From: Chryseobacterium gleum
GTDB lineage: Bacteria; Bacteroidota; Bacteroidia; Flavobacteriales_D; Crocinitomicaceae
Direction of reading: 5' to 3'
DNA: 33,310 nt
NCBI GenBank assembly: GCA_945888625.1
Contig: CAMDAH010000021.1
Coordinates: forward strand, 1 to 33,310
Shown one piece after another: positions 1 to 8,822 of the stretch. Below the pieces are notes generated by a model. That model saw only the letters and a program-made list of their open reading frames with translations. It was not told the origin of the DNA and ran no database searches. Position 1 is the first letter of the stretch. Each line of letters starts with the position of its first letter. The translations under genes and the position numbers were made by a program.

Positions 1-1413
1 GGCACTTGTTGCCACATAAGTATATGATCCCGGTGAAAGGTTTGATGTTGGTGTAGCGCCATAAGTGAAAGGAGCAGTACCGCCGCTGGCACTTAAAGTA
101 ACGCTACCGCTTCCGCCAAAACAAGCAATGTTGTTTGGTGTTACCGTTAATACTGGGGGACCGCTTACGGTAACAATAGCCGTGGCCTGACAACCATTTG
201 AAGAAGAGTAAGTAATCGTTGTTGTGCCTGCACTAAGTCCGGTTACTAAACCACTTGGACTTATCGTTGCAACAGCAGTATTAGAACTCATCCATGGAGA
301 GCCAGATGGCGCTACAGGGTTTGACAACTGAGTTGTTGACCCTTGACATATCGTTAAATTTCCTGCAATAGGTTGTGAAATATTTATGCTAACCGTCGTT
401 GAAACTGTTGCTGTGCAACCTCCATTATTAACGCTAACGGTATAGGTGCCTACATTTGAAAGAGATAGGTTGGGAATCGTTGGGTTTTGCAATGAGGAAG
501 AGAAGTTATTTGGCCCGGTCCAACTATATGTTCCGCCTCCTGATGAATTAAGTTGAATGGTTTGCCCAGGACAATACGGCCCTGTATTTGTAGCGGTCGA
601 ACCCGCAATATTTGAAACAGTAATGGTAACATAGCCATTATTTGAATTACCACCTGGAGCACATGTTCCTCCAACAGGAACAAGTGAAGAGCCGCCACCG
701 CCTCCCCCGCCGCCATTAGCCCCTGTGCAACAACCATCATTTCCGCCGCCACCGCCACCATAATATCCACCGCCACCGCCGCCGCCAGATGCCGTTTGCC
801 AATATCCTCCTTGGCCACCTTGGCCCAGAAATCCTGCTTGACCTCCTGGTGGGGTTCCCGCCCATGGAGTTCCTCCATTTCCACCAGATCCTTGGGTTCC
901 CCCTCCTCCTCCAGTGCCAAATGTACTACAACCCTGGGCTCCATTGTTACAATTGGCGGCTCCCCCGCAAACGGGCGATGATCCACCGCTACGTCCACCA
1001 CCTCCGCCGGCTACAATGAAACGATTTAATAATGCCGTACCGCCCGCCCGGATATCGGTGCCGCCGCCACCGCCCCAAGAACGATAAGTACTCGAGCCCG
1101 AGGAATTATGGCCCGTACCCCCACCATTCCACCCGCCCGAAGTGCCGCCTTGGTTACCCATGCCACCAACGTAAATATAAAGTGTTTGGCCAGGAGTTAC
1201 CGCATAGCAAGTTTTGGTAATTATGGCACCATTTCCCCCATTAAATCCACCGCCCTTAGCGCCTGCAACCGTGAAGTTTACACTAAAAACCCCCGCAGGG
1301 ACAATCCATTGTTGTTGTCCACCGGTGAAATTAAATGTTACTGTTTGGCTATGTAGAAAAGAGAAACTAGCTAAAAAAACAAAATAAAAAACAAGAGAAA
1401 AGTTAGTTTTCAT
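1..1413 (-). CDS. Secreted glycine-rich adhesin-like surface protein, N-terminal part (3' end beyond window)
   Basis: I translated 471 codons from 1413 down to base 1 without a stop; the gene continues beyond the left edge. Residues 1-23 form a signal peptide (MKTNF start, hydrophobic core, ending HSQ). Residues ~25-260 are a glycine-rich domain that opens with a WIVPAG..FTVAGAKGGG motif and has LYIYVGG, like the glycine-rich (ALK-type) domain of many Bacteroidota surface proteins. Residues ~275-345 are Ig/PKD-like (CPGQTIQL...YSWTGP), ~350-425 BIG2-like (ICQGS...SGLVTGLSAGTTTI), and 421-471 the start of a SprB-like repeat (NIACFGGSGSVTLSASGGTAPFTY). The family is exported by the Sec system and then usually by T9SS; the sorting domain is out of view. 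An in-frame ATG at 1446 exists, but the ATG at 1413 places the signal peptide at the N-terminus. Function (adhesion or gliding surface layer) is inferred. Confidence 0.85.
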   Translation of the reverse strand, partial: MKTNFSLVFYFVFLASFSFLHSQTVTFNFTGGQQQWIVPAGVFSVNFTVAGAKGGGFNGGNGAIITKTCYAVTPGQTLYIYVGGMGNQGGTSGGWNGGGTGHNSSGSSTYRSWGGGGGTDIRAGGTALLNRFIVAGGGGGRSGGSSPVCGGAANCNNGAQGCSTFGTGGGGGTQGSGGNGGTPWAGTPPGGQAGFLGQGGQGGYWQTASGGGGGGGYYGGGGGGNDGCCTGANGGGGGGGGSSLVPVGGTCAPGGNSNNGYVTITVSNIAGSTATNTGPYCPGQTIQLNSSGGGTYSWTGPNNFSSSLQNPTIPNLSLSNVGTYTVSVNNGGCTATVSTTVSINISQPIAGNLTICQGSTTQLSNPVAPSGSPWMSSNTAVATISPSGLVTGLSAGTTTITYSSSNGCQATAIVTVSGPPVLTVTPNNIACFGGSGSVTLSASGGTAPFTYGATPTSNLSPGSYTYVATSA

Positions 1414-1536
1414 TGAAGGCTTTACTATGATTTTGTTTTTAAACATAAAAATTGACTATTCAATAAAAAGACGTAACATAAAAACCGCCGTTGCCTTGTA
1501 TTGGATTGCTTAACAATAACTTAAACTGATTCGTTC

Positions 1537-1567
1537 CAAACTTACCACTAATTTGCGATAAATGCAA
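1537..1567 (-). promoter_or_regulatory. Putative Bacteroidota-type promoter of the glycine-rich adhesin gene
   Basis: On the minus strand, TTG at 1567-1565 is followed after 20 nt by TAAGTTTG at 1544-1537. This matches the Bacteroidota housekeeping pattern TTG-N19..21-TAnnTTTG. It predicts a start near 1530 and a leader of about 115 nt before the ATG at 1413. The rest of the 1414-1709 gap shows no gene and no clear terminator for the upstream accC. Confidence 0.55.
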
Positions 1568-1590
1568 TAGTTTATAGCTAACAACTATTG
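1565..1590. repeat. Perfect 8-bp inverted repeat overlapping the -33 element
   Basis: CAATAGTT at 1565-1572 and AACTATTG at 1583-1590 are perfect inverted copies separated by 10 nt. No T-tract follows on either strand, so an intrinsic terminator is unlikely. One arm contains the TTG (-33) of the predicted adhesin promoter, so an operator is possible. It could also be chance in AT-rich DNA. Confidence 0.35.
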
Positions 1591-1709
1591 TGACCCGGAA
1601 GCGAAAGATGTTGATGAAAGAAATTGTAAAGAAATCTCCTTTTAATTAGCCTGTTTTATTGGGGGAAATTGAGAATTAAAATAAACGACTTAAGCCCCTA
1701 CTTAACAAT

Positions 1710-3044
1710 TCACATTTCAAATGAATCCATGAATTTTGTGGTAAAATTCCCAGAATTAAATTCTGGGTTTTCCATTAGCTTTTGATGAAATGGAATCGTT
1801 GTTTTTACCCCCTCAATAATATATTCATCAAGCGCTCTTTTCATTTTTAGAATCGCTTCTTCACGAGTTTGAGCGACTACTATTAACTTTGAAATCATAG
1901 AATCGTAATGCGGCGGTATAGAATATCCAGCGTAAACGTGGGTATCAATTCTAACCCCATGTCCTCCAGGCGAGTGATATTGAAGTATTTTTCCTGGGCT
2001 TGGCCTAAATTCATTCAGTGGGTCTTCAGCATTAATGCGGCATTGAATAGCATGCATAAGCGGGAGGTAGTTTTTCCCTGATATTTTTTCGCCTGCCGCA
2101 ATTTTAATTTGCTCCTTTATCAAATCAAAATTAATAACCTCTTCAGTAATGGTATGTTCTACTTGAATCCTTGTATTCATTTCCATGAAGTAAAAATCTC
2201 TATTTTTATCCACTAGAAATTCAACCGTCCCCACTCCTTCATATTTTACTGCTTTTGCTGCTTTGATTGCAGCTGTGCCCATTCTGTCGCGGAGTTCGTC
2301 CGTCATAAATGGCGAAGGCGTTTCTTCTACTAATTTTTGATGGCGGCGCTGAATAGAACAGTCTCGTTCAGACATGTGGCAGGCATTTCCGTATTGATCG
2401 CCTGCGATTTGAATTTCTATATGACGAGGTTCTTGTATGAACTTTTCCATATAAATCCCATCATTTCCAAAAGCTGCAGCTGCTTCTTGTCTAGCAGAGT
2501 CCCATGCCGCCTGCATTTCATCTGCCTTCCATACGATACGCATTCCTTTTCCACCCCCACCAGCAGTTGCTTTTAAAATAACCGGATATTTTACCAATTC
2601 GGCATTTGACAAGGCCTCCTTAACATCTTTTATTAAACCTTTAGATCCGGGGATACAAGGCACGCCCGCTTTAATCATGGTTGCTTTCGCCGTTGCCTTA
2701 TCTCCCATGCCAGCGATTTGCTCAGGAAGGGCGCCTATGAATTTAATACCGTGTTCTTGGCAAACTTTAGAAAACTTTTCGTTTTCAGATAAAAACCCGT
2801 AGCCCGGATGAATTGCATCAGCGTTCGTTATTTCTGCGGCTGCAATAATATTCGGGATAGAAAGATAGGATTTTGAACTCGTTGGTGGACCAATACAAAC
2901 CGCTTCGTCCGCAAACCTCACTGGCAAGCTATCTTTATCAGCTGTTGAATAAACGGCAACTGTTTTTATTCCCATTTCTTTGCAAGTTCGAATAATTCGC
3001 ATCGCGATTTCACCTCTATTGGCAATGAGTATTTTTTTAAACAT
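1710..3044 (-). CDS. accC: Acetyl-CoA carboxylase, biotin carboxylase subunit
   Basis: Carboxylates the biotin on AccB with bicarbonate and ATP, the first half-reaction of malonyl-CoA formation; cytosolic. The 444 residues match the family length (E. coli ~449). Visible motifs: [10 protein letters not shown] (79-88), glycine-rich ATP-grasp loop [14 protein letters not shown] (158-171), [13 protein letters not shown] (225-237) and the catalytic MNTRIQVEH (289-297). The residue after that His is Thr, where Pro is common; this should not matter for catalysis. It lies 21 nt downstream of accB and is the last gene of the cluster running from pepA/pdxA. No transferase subunits (accA, accD) are in the window, so they must be elsewhere. 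Identification is secure. Confidence 0.97.
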   Translation of the reverse strand: MFKKILIANRGEIAMRIIRTCKEMGIKTVAVYSTADKDSLPVRFADEAVCIGPPTSSKSYLSIPNIIAAAEITNADAIHPGYGFLSENEKFSKVCQEHGIKFIGALPEQIAGMGDKATAKATMIKAGVPCIPGSKGLIKDVKEALSNAELVKYPVILKATAGGGGKGMRIVWKADEMQAAWDSARQEAAAAFGNDGIYMEKFIQEPRHIEIQIAGDQYGNACHMSERDCSIQRRHQKLVEETPSPFMTDELRDRMGTAAIKAAKAVKYEGVGTVEFLVDKNRDFYFMEMNTRIQVEHTITEEVINFDLIKEQIKIAAGEKISGKNYLPLMHAIQCRINAEDPLNEFRPSPGKILQYHSPGGHGVRIDTHVYAGYSIPPHYDSMISKLIVVAQTREEAILKMKRALDEYIIEGVKTTIPFHQKLMENPEFNSGNFTTKFMDSFEM

Positions 3045-3065
3045 CCGTTTGGTTTTTAATTATTC

Positions 3066-3536
3066 TTAATTTGGCTCAACTAAAAATAAAGGTTGATCGT
3101 ATTCAACAGGCGATGAGTCGTCTACCAAAACCTTAACTATTTTACCCGACACTTCTGCCTCAATTTCATTAAACAACTTCATTGCTTCAATAATACAAAT
3201 TTTGTCGCCTTTTTGAATCATCGTTCCCACGGAAACGAAAGCCTCCTTTTCAGGACTTGTAGATCGATAAAAGGTTCCTATCATGCTCGATTTTATCGTA
3301 AGTAAATTACTTGCAACTTCCGCGACCGTCTCCGTAACAACCTGTGCTATAGGCGCAGTAGGTGAAACCGCAGCCTGTTGAATTACTGGTGCGTGTTGAA
3401 TAACTTGCGGAGCCTCATGAATGGAGTTTGTTCCGCCGTCAATTGCAATGAAAAAATCATCTCGCTCAATTTCTACTCTCCCAACACCTGTTTTGGCAAC
3501 AAGTTTAATTAACTCTCTTATTTCTTCCGTTGTCAT
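3066..3536 (-). CDS. accB: Acetyl-CoA carboxylase, biotin carboxyl carrier protein
   Basis: Carries the biotin between biotin carboxylase and carboxyltransferase. The 156 residues have the usual build: an N-terminal helical segment (1-35), a flexible Ala/Pro/Gln/Val-rich linker (~40-78), and a C-terminal biotinyl domain. The biotinylation motif is [12 protein letters not shown], with the modified lysine at K120. It sits 24 nt after fabH and 21 nt before accC, in the same direction, so it is surely cotranscribed with its enzyme partner. A second, unrelated biotin carrier is encoded at 20233-20700; the length and linker of this one, together with accC next to it, mark it as the fatty-acid-synthesis BCCP. 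Confidence 0.96.
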   Translation of the reverse strand: MTTEEIRELIKLVAKTGVGRVEIERDDFFIAIDGGTNSIHEAPQVIQHAPVIQQAAVSPTAPIAQVVTETVAEVASNLLTIKSSMIGTFYRSTSPEKEAFVSVGTMIQKGDKICIIEAMKLFNEIEAEVSGKIVKVLVDDSSPVEYDQPLFLVEPN

Positions 3537-3560
3537 ATTGTTTGTGTTAAAAATTTAATA

Positions 3561-4550
3561 TTATGAATTGTAGGCCCATTTAATATAAACCGCTCCCCAT
3601 GTAAATCCTCCTCCAAAAGCCGATAAAATGATATTATCCCCTTTTTTTAGTTGGCTTTCGTAATCCCACAAGCAAAGCGGTAGCGTAGCAGCAGTGGTGT
3701 TGCCATACTTTTGAATGTTTATCATTACTTTATCGGTAGAAAGACCCATTCTGTTGGCCGTTGCGTCGATAATTCTTAGATTGGCTTGATGCGGAACAAG
3801 CCATGCCACATCGTCGCTCGTTAGGTTGTTTTTTTCCATTATTTCGGCTGAAACGTCTGCCATTTTAGTTACTGCAAATTTGAAAACCGATAATCCCTCT
3901 TGTTTAACAAAGTGCATTTTATTCTCCACTGTTTCAGCGGTGGCTGGATTTGCTGAACCTCCGGCGGGCTGCATTAGAAATTCCCTGCCCGATCCATCGG
4001 TGCGCAAAATATGGTCTTGAATTCCTATACCATCTTCATTTGGTTCTAGCAACACTACACCCGCACCATCGCCAAAAATTACACAGGTTGTTCGATCAGT
4101 GTAGTCTACAATTGAAGACATTTTGTCTACCCCAACTACAAGGACTTTTTTATACCTGCCATTTTCAATAAATTGGGCACCAGTAGTAAGTGCAAAAAGA
4201 AAGCCGGAACACGCTGCGGACAAGTCGAAACCCCAGGCATTGGTCATCCCTGTTTTGTCACACAATACATTCGCAGTACTGGGAAACACGTAATCTGGTG
4301 TTACACTCGCTAAAATGACAAGTTCAATCTCTAAGGGATCTATATTCTTTTTTTCAAGTAGTTTTACTACCGCTGCAGAGGCCATGTCTGAAGAAGCCCC
4401 ATTTTTCATTATGCGGCGCTCTTTAATACCGGTTCGGGAAGTTATCCACTCGTCGGAAGTGTCAACCATTGATGTTAAATCTTGATTACTCAAAACATTT
4501 TCGGGTAAATAGCCCTGAACGCCCGTTATAGCGGCTGTAATTTTATTCAT
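3561..4550 (-). CDS. fabH: 3-oxoacyl-ACP synthase III (KAS III)
   Basis: Condenses an acyl-CoA primer (acetyl-CoA or branched short-chain CoA) with malonyl-ACP to start fatty-acid synthesis. The 329 residues carry the complete catalytic triad: Cys114 in DLSAACSGF, His254 in PHQANLRI and Asn284 in KYGNTTAA. The C-terminal GGGFTWGA motif is typical. The ATG overlaps the plsX stop by four bases (ATGA at 4547-4550), which points to translational coupling. Bacteroidota often make branched-chain fatty acids, so branched primers are likely, but the sequence alone does not show the substrate. Confidence 0.96.
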   Translation of the reverse strand: MNKITAAITGVQGYLPENVLSNQDLTSMVDTSDEWITSRTGIKERRIMKNGASSDMASAAVVKLLEKKNIDPLEIELVILASVTPDYVFPSTANVLCDKTGMTNAWGFDLSAACSGFLFALTTGAQFIENGRYKKVLVVGVDKMSSIVDYTDRTTCVIFGDGAGVVLLEPNEDGIGIQDHILRTDGSGREFLMQPAGGSANPATAETVENKMHFVKQEGLSVFKFAVTKMADVSAEIMEKNNLTSDDVAWLVPHQANLRIIDATANRMGLSTDKVMINIQKYGNTTAATLPLCLWDYESQLKKGDNIILSAFGGGFTWGAVYIKWAYNS

Positions 4551-5491
4551 ATTTTATTAAATGCTTCGTTAATTTTTATTGCTAATCCTGATTTTGCTAC
4601 ATCAAATGAATGCAACAGCATATTTTTTACCGCTATTTCATTTGATATGCCGTGTCCTATTATGACATTTCCTTTCACACCTAAAATTGGTGTTCCTCCG
4701 TAATTTTCATAATTAAATCGCTCAAAAAAGGTGTCTTTAATCCCTCGTTGCTTCATTAATGAATAAATCCCTTCTGCTTGCTTTAAAACAATGTTCCCTG
4801 TAAAACCGTCACAAACAATTACTTCTGCTTTTCCGTTAAATAGGTCTCGCCCCTCTAAATTACCTACAAAATTAAATTCATCTGACTCAGCGAATAATTT
4901 GTATGCTGCTTGAGTGAGCAAATTGCCTTTAGACTCCTCTTCGCCAATGTTAAGTAGCGCTATTCTTGGATGCTCAATGCCAAAAACTATTTTTGAATAG
5001 AGAGAACCAAGTACAGCAAATTGGTAGAGAACATCTGCTTTGCAATCGGCATTCGACCCCACATCTAAAAGAATCGAATTACTGCCATCAATTGCCGGGA
5101 GTGCAGAAGTTATACAAGGTCTAAATATACCCGGCACTGTATTGATTTTGTATATCGCCCCTACTAGCATGGCGCCTGTGTTACCTGTACTTGCAAAAGC
5201 ATTAAGGCTACCTTTGGAAAGTAAATCAAAGCCAACGGCTATAGAACTATTTGGTTTCTTTGAAAAAACCCTAGCCGGATGATCAAGCATTGTTATGACA
5301 TCGGGAGCATTTACTATTTCAAATTCATCAGCCTTACAACCTTCATCAAGCAAATGGGCAACAATGGTATCGAAATCACCTATCAATATTATTTTCGCCT
5401 CTTCTCCTAAGAGTTTTTTGGCAAGAATAGCACCATTAATATTTGCTTTTGGCGCAAAATCTCCACCAGCAATGTCAATTCCGATTCTCAT
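4547..5491 (-). CDS. plsX: Phosphate acyltransferase PlsX
   Basis: Converts acyl-ACP and phosphate to acyl-phosphate, the donor for glycerol-3-phosphate acylation by PlsY, linking fatty-acid to phospholipid synthesis; peripheral at the membrane. The 314 residues begin with the family signature [18 protein letters not shown] (usually MGGD..P) and include [13 protein letters not shown] (~110), [10 protein letters not shown] (~141), [12 protein letters not shown] (~180) and [11 protein letters not shown] (~227), all typical of PlsX. It is 12 nt downstream of rpmF and overlaps fabH by 4 nt. The rpmF-plsX-fabH order is widely conserved in bacteria. Confidence 0.95.
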   Translation of the reverse strand: MRIGIDIAGGDFAPKANINGAILAKKLLGEEAKIILIGDFDTIVAHLLDEGCKADEFEIVNAPDVITMLDHPARVFSKKPNSSIAVGFDLLSKGSLNAFASTGNTGAMLVGAIYKINTVPGIFRPCITSALPAIDGSNSILLDVGSNADCKADVLYQFAVLGSLYSKIVFGIEHPRIALLNIGEEESKGNLLTQAAYKLFAESDEFNFVGNLEGRDLFNGKAEVIVCDGFTGNIVLKQAEGIYSLMKQRGIKDTFFERFNYENYGGTPILGVKGNVIIGHGISNEIAVKNMLLHSFDVAKSGLAIKINEAFNKI

Positions 5492-5503
5492 TTACTAGTG
5501 GAC

Positions 5504-5695
5504 TTAAGCTACCGCATCTTTTTCGGCAACAACTCTTCCCTTGTAATAAAGCTTTCCCTCATGCCAGTGGGCGTGATGAAATAAATGCGGTTGACCTGTG
5601 GTTGGACAGGTTGCTATGTTTTTCGCTACCGCATTGATGTGCGTTCTGCGTTTGTCTCTTCTCGTTTTGGAGATTTTTCGTTTAGGATGTGCCAT
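5504..5695 (-). CDS. rpmF: 50S ribosomal protein bL32
   Basis: A 63-residue large-subunit ribosomal protein. The N-terminus [19 protein letters not shown] is the L32 signature. The zinc-ribbon part is of the degenerate type: only one cysteine (CPTTGQPH) remains, and the other positions are His/Trp-rich ([14 protein letters not shown]), so a four-Cys zinc site is absent. It lies 16 nt after DUF177 and 12 nt before plsX. The DUF177(yceD)-rpmF pair is one of the most conserved small operons in bacteria. Confidence 0.96.
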   Translation of the reverse strand: MAHPKRKISKTRRDKRRTHINAVAKNIATCPTTGQPHLFHHAHWHEGKLYYKGRVVAEKDAVA

Positions 5696-5711
5696 AATGT
5701 GTACTATTTAG

Positions 5712-6221
5712 TTAATTCAAATTTTTTAATTTCGACCATATTGAGTCTTCTGTCGTATCTTGTTCGCTTAAATTGCTTTTGTGCGCATTTAAAAACACAA
5801 GCATGTCCTGATTACAGCCACCTTCTTCATGAGTAGAAAGCGATGAAAGCGCCATCGCGATCATTTCGTAGATTGGTTGGTAAACATTTATTTCGAAACT
5901 ATCCGGATGTAGAACAATTAAATTTTCGTCCTCACTTTCTTCAGAACCAAACTTATAAACTAGCGAGAGATTGGTGTTTAAAATAACGTCGACCAAATCA
6001 TTACAACGACGACATGGCTGTTGTGCCGTTCCTTTTGCTGTGAAAGATGCTAACATCATGGTTTCTTTTTTTTCCAATTCAAGTTCAACTTTAAACAAGC
6101 CGTTTTCAAGTTGTAAATGCGACAAGTCTTCAAAGAACATTTCCGTCACCGTAAAATTATACTGGTGAATACCTAACTTAATGCCTGCAAATGGAACAAC
6201 GAATAAGTTGTTATCTTTCAT
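5712..6221 (-). CDS. DUF177 (YceD-family) protein
   Basis: Member of the YceD/DUF177 family, found beside rpmF and linked in other organisms to 23S rRNA processing or L32 supply; the function here is by family only. The protein is 169 residues from the ATG at 6221 (MKDNNLFVVPFAGIKLGIHQYNF), the usual Bacteroidota N-terminus. A longer reading to 6239 would start with TTG and would sit almost on the predicted transcription start, so I reject it. A CxxC pair (PCRRC) lies near residues 70-73, and an EGGCNQDM motif near the C-terminus is also common in this family. It is 16 nt upstream of rpmF. Confidence 0.88.
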   Translation of the reverse strand: MKDNNLFVVPFAGIKLGIHQYNFTVTEMFFEDLSHLQLENGLFKVELELEKKETMMLASFTAKGTAQQPCRRCNDLVDVILNTNLSLVYKFGSEESEDENLIVLHPDSFEINVYQPIYEMIAMALSSLSTHEEGGCNQDMLVFLNAHKSNLSEQDTTEDSIWSKLKNLN

Positions 6222-6244
6222 AGTCAAACAATTAAACAAGGAGG

Positions 6245-6252
6245 CAAAAGTA
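6245..6252 (-). promoter_or_regulatory. Putative -7 box for the DUF177-rpmF-plsX-fabH-accBC operon
   Basis: TACTTTTG (minus strand 6252-6245) fits TAnnTTTG. It predicts initiation near 6238 and a leader of about 17 nt before the ATG at 6221. No TTG occurs at the expected -33 distance, so the -33 element is weak or absent. The box lies in the 73-nt gap after pdxA. Confidence 0.45.
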
Positions 6253-6294
6253 ACACTTTTAATTTTAATCTAAAAACTGTTTTTCAAGATAACC

Positions 6295-7377
6295 TCATCT
6301 TGAAGCACTTCTGTCTTTTTCCCCTATGGAAATAGGAAGGGCATTTGCGTTTATCTCCCGCTCGAATTTTCGTGATTTATAGACATCTATGGCCAAATAA
6401 ATTGCACTTCGCATAGATTGAGCAGAGGCACTATATGATGCTGCAATATCAAACGCCGTTCCGTGATCTGGCGATGTTCTAACAATCGGTAAACCGGCAG
6501 TAAAATTAACCCCTTCATCAAAAGCAAGGGCTTTGAAGGCAGCCAAACCTTGGTCGTGGTACATAGCCAAAACACCATCAAATTTTGCGCGTTGATCAGA
6601 ACCAAAAAAACCATCCGCAGCAAAAGGGCCATATACCTGAGCGCCTAAATTTTTAGCTGTGGCAATAGCAGGATTAATTATTTCCTGTTCTTCCATTCCT
6701 ATTTTTCCATTTTCGCCCGCATGAGGATTTAAGCCAAGAACAGCAATGGTCGGCGTTAAAATTCCGAAATCCTTTCGAAGAGACTTTTCAAAAACGGCAA
6801 TTTTGTCAACTATTTTCTCAATTGTAAGCGCCTGACTTATTTCTTTAATTGGTACATGCGTCGTAACGAGCGCAACTTTCAGAAGCGGAGAAACCATTAC
6901 CATAAGTGCTTCGGCTTGTCCAGCCATTTCAGCCAAGTATTCGGTGTGCCCTGGAAAATTAAACCCTGCATTTTGGATACTCTCCTTCGAAATCGGCGCG
7001 GTTACCAAAACATCCACATCGCCATTGGATAAATCAAGCGCCGCTTTATCCAGTGCTTCTATAGCTAATTTTGCAGACTGCATACTAGAAGCACCTTCCG
7101 AAATTTGAACATCCTCATTAGTGCAATTTACAACGTTTATTTTTTTGTCTTCTATTTCAGCTGACGTGGCACAAACTTTAAACGAAAAATCGTTCACACC
7201 AAGCTTGTTTTTACTGTTGGAGATGGCCTTTCCTATGCCATAAATAACGGGAGTAAAATCCTCTAAAATACGTGCGTCTTTTAATGCCCTCACGATAATT
7301 TCAGGACCTATTCCGTTTACGTCTCCGATCGAAATTCCCACCCTAATTTGATTGCGCTTGGCCTTTTCTTTGTTCAT
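6295..7377 (-). CDS. pdxA: 4-hydroxythreonine-4-phosphate dehydrogenase
   Basis: NAD-dependent oxidation and decarboxylation of 4-phosphohydroxy-L-threonine in DXP-dependent pyridoxal phosphate synthesis. The 360 residues contain ISIGDVNGIGPEI at the N-terminus, PGHTEYLA (H144), and the three metal-binding histidines in TTHVP (H174), NPHAGENG (H219) and MYHDQGLAAFK (H274). RTSPDHGTAFDIA follows near 300-312. The start is 4 nt after pepA, so the two are probably cotranscribed. The pdxA-DUF177-rpmF-fab order recurs in Flavobacteriales. The C-terminus is a few residues longer than usual and charged. Confidence 0.95.
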   Translation of the reverse strand: MNKEKAKRNQIRVGISIGDVNGIGPEIIVRALKDARILEDFTPVIYGIGKAISNSKNKLGVNDFSFKVCATSAEIEDKKINVVNCTNEDVQISEGASSMQSAKLAIEALDKAALDLSNGDVDVLVTAPISKESIQNAGFNFPGHTEYLAEMAGQAEALMVMVSPLLKVALVTTHVPIKEISQALTIEKIVDKIAVFEKSLRKDFGILTPTIAVLGLNPHAGENGKIGMEEQEIINPAIATAKNLGAQVYGPFAADGFFGSDQRAKFDGVLAMYHDQGLAAFKALAFDEGVNFTAGLPIVRTSPDHGTAFDIAASYSASAQSMRSAIYLAIDVYKSRKFEREINANALPISIGEKDRSASR

Positions 7378-7381
7378 TGAA

Positions 7382-8770
7382 TCAATATGTTTTTAAAAAT
7401 TGATACAATAAACGAACACCGTATCCGGTTCCATCAACCCCTTTGTAGTTTTCTCTAACATCTAGCCAAGTTGGTCCAGCAACATCCATATGAATATAAG
7501 GTGACTTAACGAACGTTTCTAAAAACTTTCCGGCAGAAATCATTCCTCCATTCGGACCACCAATGTTTTTAAGGTCTGCTATTTTTGATTTCATATCCTC
7601 CTTGTATTCGTTCCAAAAGGGAAAGCGAACAACCCGTTCATGCATTTGAACGCCTGCCTTTTCAAGTTTACTAAAAACCTTGTCATCTGCATTGCCCATT
7701 ACGATTGCGGCGTGAGTTCCAATTGCCCTAACAGCTGATCCGGTCAGCGTTGCCGCATCAATTACCAATTCAGGGCTATATTTTTCTGAATAAGAAAGCG
7801 CATCAGCTAAAATCATTCTTCCTTCTGCGTCGGTATTTAAAACCTCCACTGTCGTGCCGTTATACATTGTTATCACATCTCCGGGCGTATACGCGTTCAT
7901 TCCTGGGCGATTATCCGTTGCCGGAATGAGTGCAATTATGTGTAGTTTTATTTTTTGTTTGGCAGCCAAACCGAGCGCAGCAACAACTGCAGCGGCGCCC
8001 GCCATATCACTTTTCATAGCGTCCATAGATCCTGGCGTTGGTTTTAAGCTAAGCCCCCCGGTATCGTATACCACTCCTTTACCAACTAACACTATTGGTT
8101 TCTTATTTGTGTGGCCCTTGGGCTTATATTCTGCAATTGTAAAGGTTGGAGGGTCAATTGAGCCTTTATTAACAGCAAGTAATCCTCCCATTTTTAACGC
8201 TTCAATTTTCGATTTTTCTAGCACGTCTACCTTTACACCAAGCGGGGATAGTAATTCGCTAATTTCTTTTGAAAAATCCACGGCAGTTAAATGAGATACC
8301 GGTAAATTAACCATGTTTCTTGCCCAAAACACTGCGTTTGCCATGTTCATTAATTCCTCTCTTTTGAGGGGGTCTATTTCCGCTGGGCAGTAAGCGTAAT
8401 TGAGTTTAACTTTAGCAGAAGGCTTGTCTGTTAAAAAACGATCAAACAAATAAGAGGATAGTATTGCGCCTTCTAATATGGGCAACAAACAGGACGAAGG
8501 GCCAGAAAACAAAACATCATTCGTTTTATCTTTTAAAAAATGATAAATATCATGACCTACAATCCTAAACATTTCGTCGGTCATGTCTTTTTGTTTGACT
8601 AGAATAGTTATTCCGTCTTCGTTTTTAGAAAATGCCCACTGTTTTTTATTTTCGTTGATTTCATTTTCTAAAAACAACCGTTCCTTTTTGTTTTTAGCAC
8701 TCGATTTTTCGTCTAGAACATGAACACGTGTGTTACAATTTAATTTATCCGTAGTTGGTTTTAACAGCAT
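7382..8770 (-). CDS. pepA: Leucyl aminopeptidase (M17 family)
   Basis: Cytosolic dinuclear-metal exopeptidase that removes N-terminal residues from peptides. The 462 residues show an N-terminal regulatory-type domain (1-~140) and the M17 catalytic domain. GKGVVYDTGGLSLKP carries K231, D236 and K243; MKSDMAGAAAVV carries D255; NTDAEGRMILADAL (312-325) carries the metal Asp/Glu pair and catalytic Arg318. The DMAGAA string has Ala where DMGGAA is more common. There is no signal peptide, so it is intracellular. Its promoter lies in the mutY stop region, and pdxA follows after 4 nt. M17 members in bacteria are called PepA or PepB; which name applies is uncertain. Confidence 0.92.
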   Translation of the reverse strand: MLLKPTTDKLNCNTRVHVLDEKSSAKNKKERLFLENEINENKKQWAFSKNEDGITILVKQKDMTDEMFRIVGHDIYHFLKDKTNDVLFSGPSSCLLPILEGAILSSYLFDRFLTDKPSAKVKLNYAYCPAEIDPLKREELMNMANAVFWARNMVNLPVSHLTAVDFSKEISELLSPLGVKVDVLEKSKIEALKMGGLLAVNKGSIDPPTFTIAEYKPKGHTNKKPIVLVGKGVVYDTGGLSLKPTPGSMDAMKSDMAGAAAVVAALGLAAKQKIKLHIIALIPATDNRPGMNAYTPGDVITMYNGTTVEVLNTDAEGRMILADALSYSEKYSPELVIDAATLTGSAVRAIGTHAAIVMGNADDKVFSKLEKAGVQMHERVVRFPFWNEYKEDMKSKIADLKNIGGPNGGMISAGKFLETFVKSPYIHMDVAGPTWLDVRENYKGVDGTGYGVRLLYQFLKTY

Positions 8771-8790
8771 TTTTTTGAAGTATTAAGCAA

Positions 8791-8822
8791 CAAAGTTAAT
8801 TAACATTATTAGCTTGGGACAA
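8791..8822 (-). promoter_or_regulatory. Putative promoter of pepA, overlapping the mutY stop codon
   Basis: TTG at 8822-8820, then 21 nt, then TAACTTTG at 8798-8791 on the minus strand: a good match to TTG-N19..21-TAnnTTTG. The first three bases of the -7 box (TAA, 8798-8796) are the mutY stop codon, and the -33 lies in mutY codons. The predicted start near 8784 gives a leader of about 14 nt. Confidence 0.6.

Noticed and set aside
450..1001. 183-codon open frame on the minus strand
   Set aside because: It is out of frame with the 471-codon adhesin reading, which has a signal peptide and recognisable domains. It arises from glycine codon runs, and its protein resembles no family.
789..1356. 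Several plus-strand open frames (62-82 codons) opposite the adhesin gene
   Set aside because: They are antisense to the glycine-rich domain, have Pro/Arg/Ser-rich low-complexity translations, and lack start context.
5712..6239. Longer DUF177 reading starting at 6239
   Set aside because: The first codon is TTG and lies at the predicted transcription start. The ATG at 6221 gives the normal family N-terminus.
7854..8294. 146-codon plus-strand frame inside pepA
   Set aside because: It is antisense to the M17 catalytic domain with conserved motifs; its translation has no family features.
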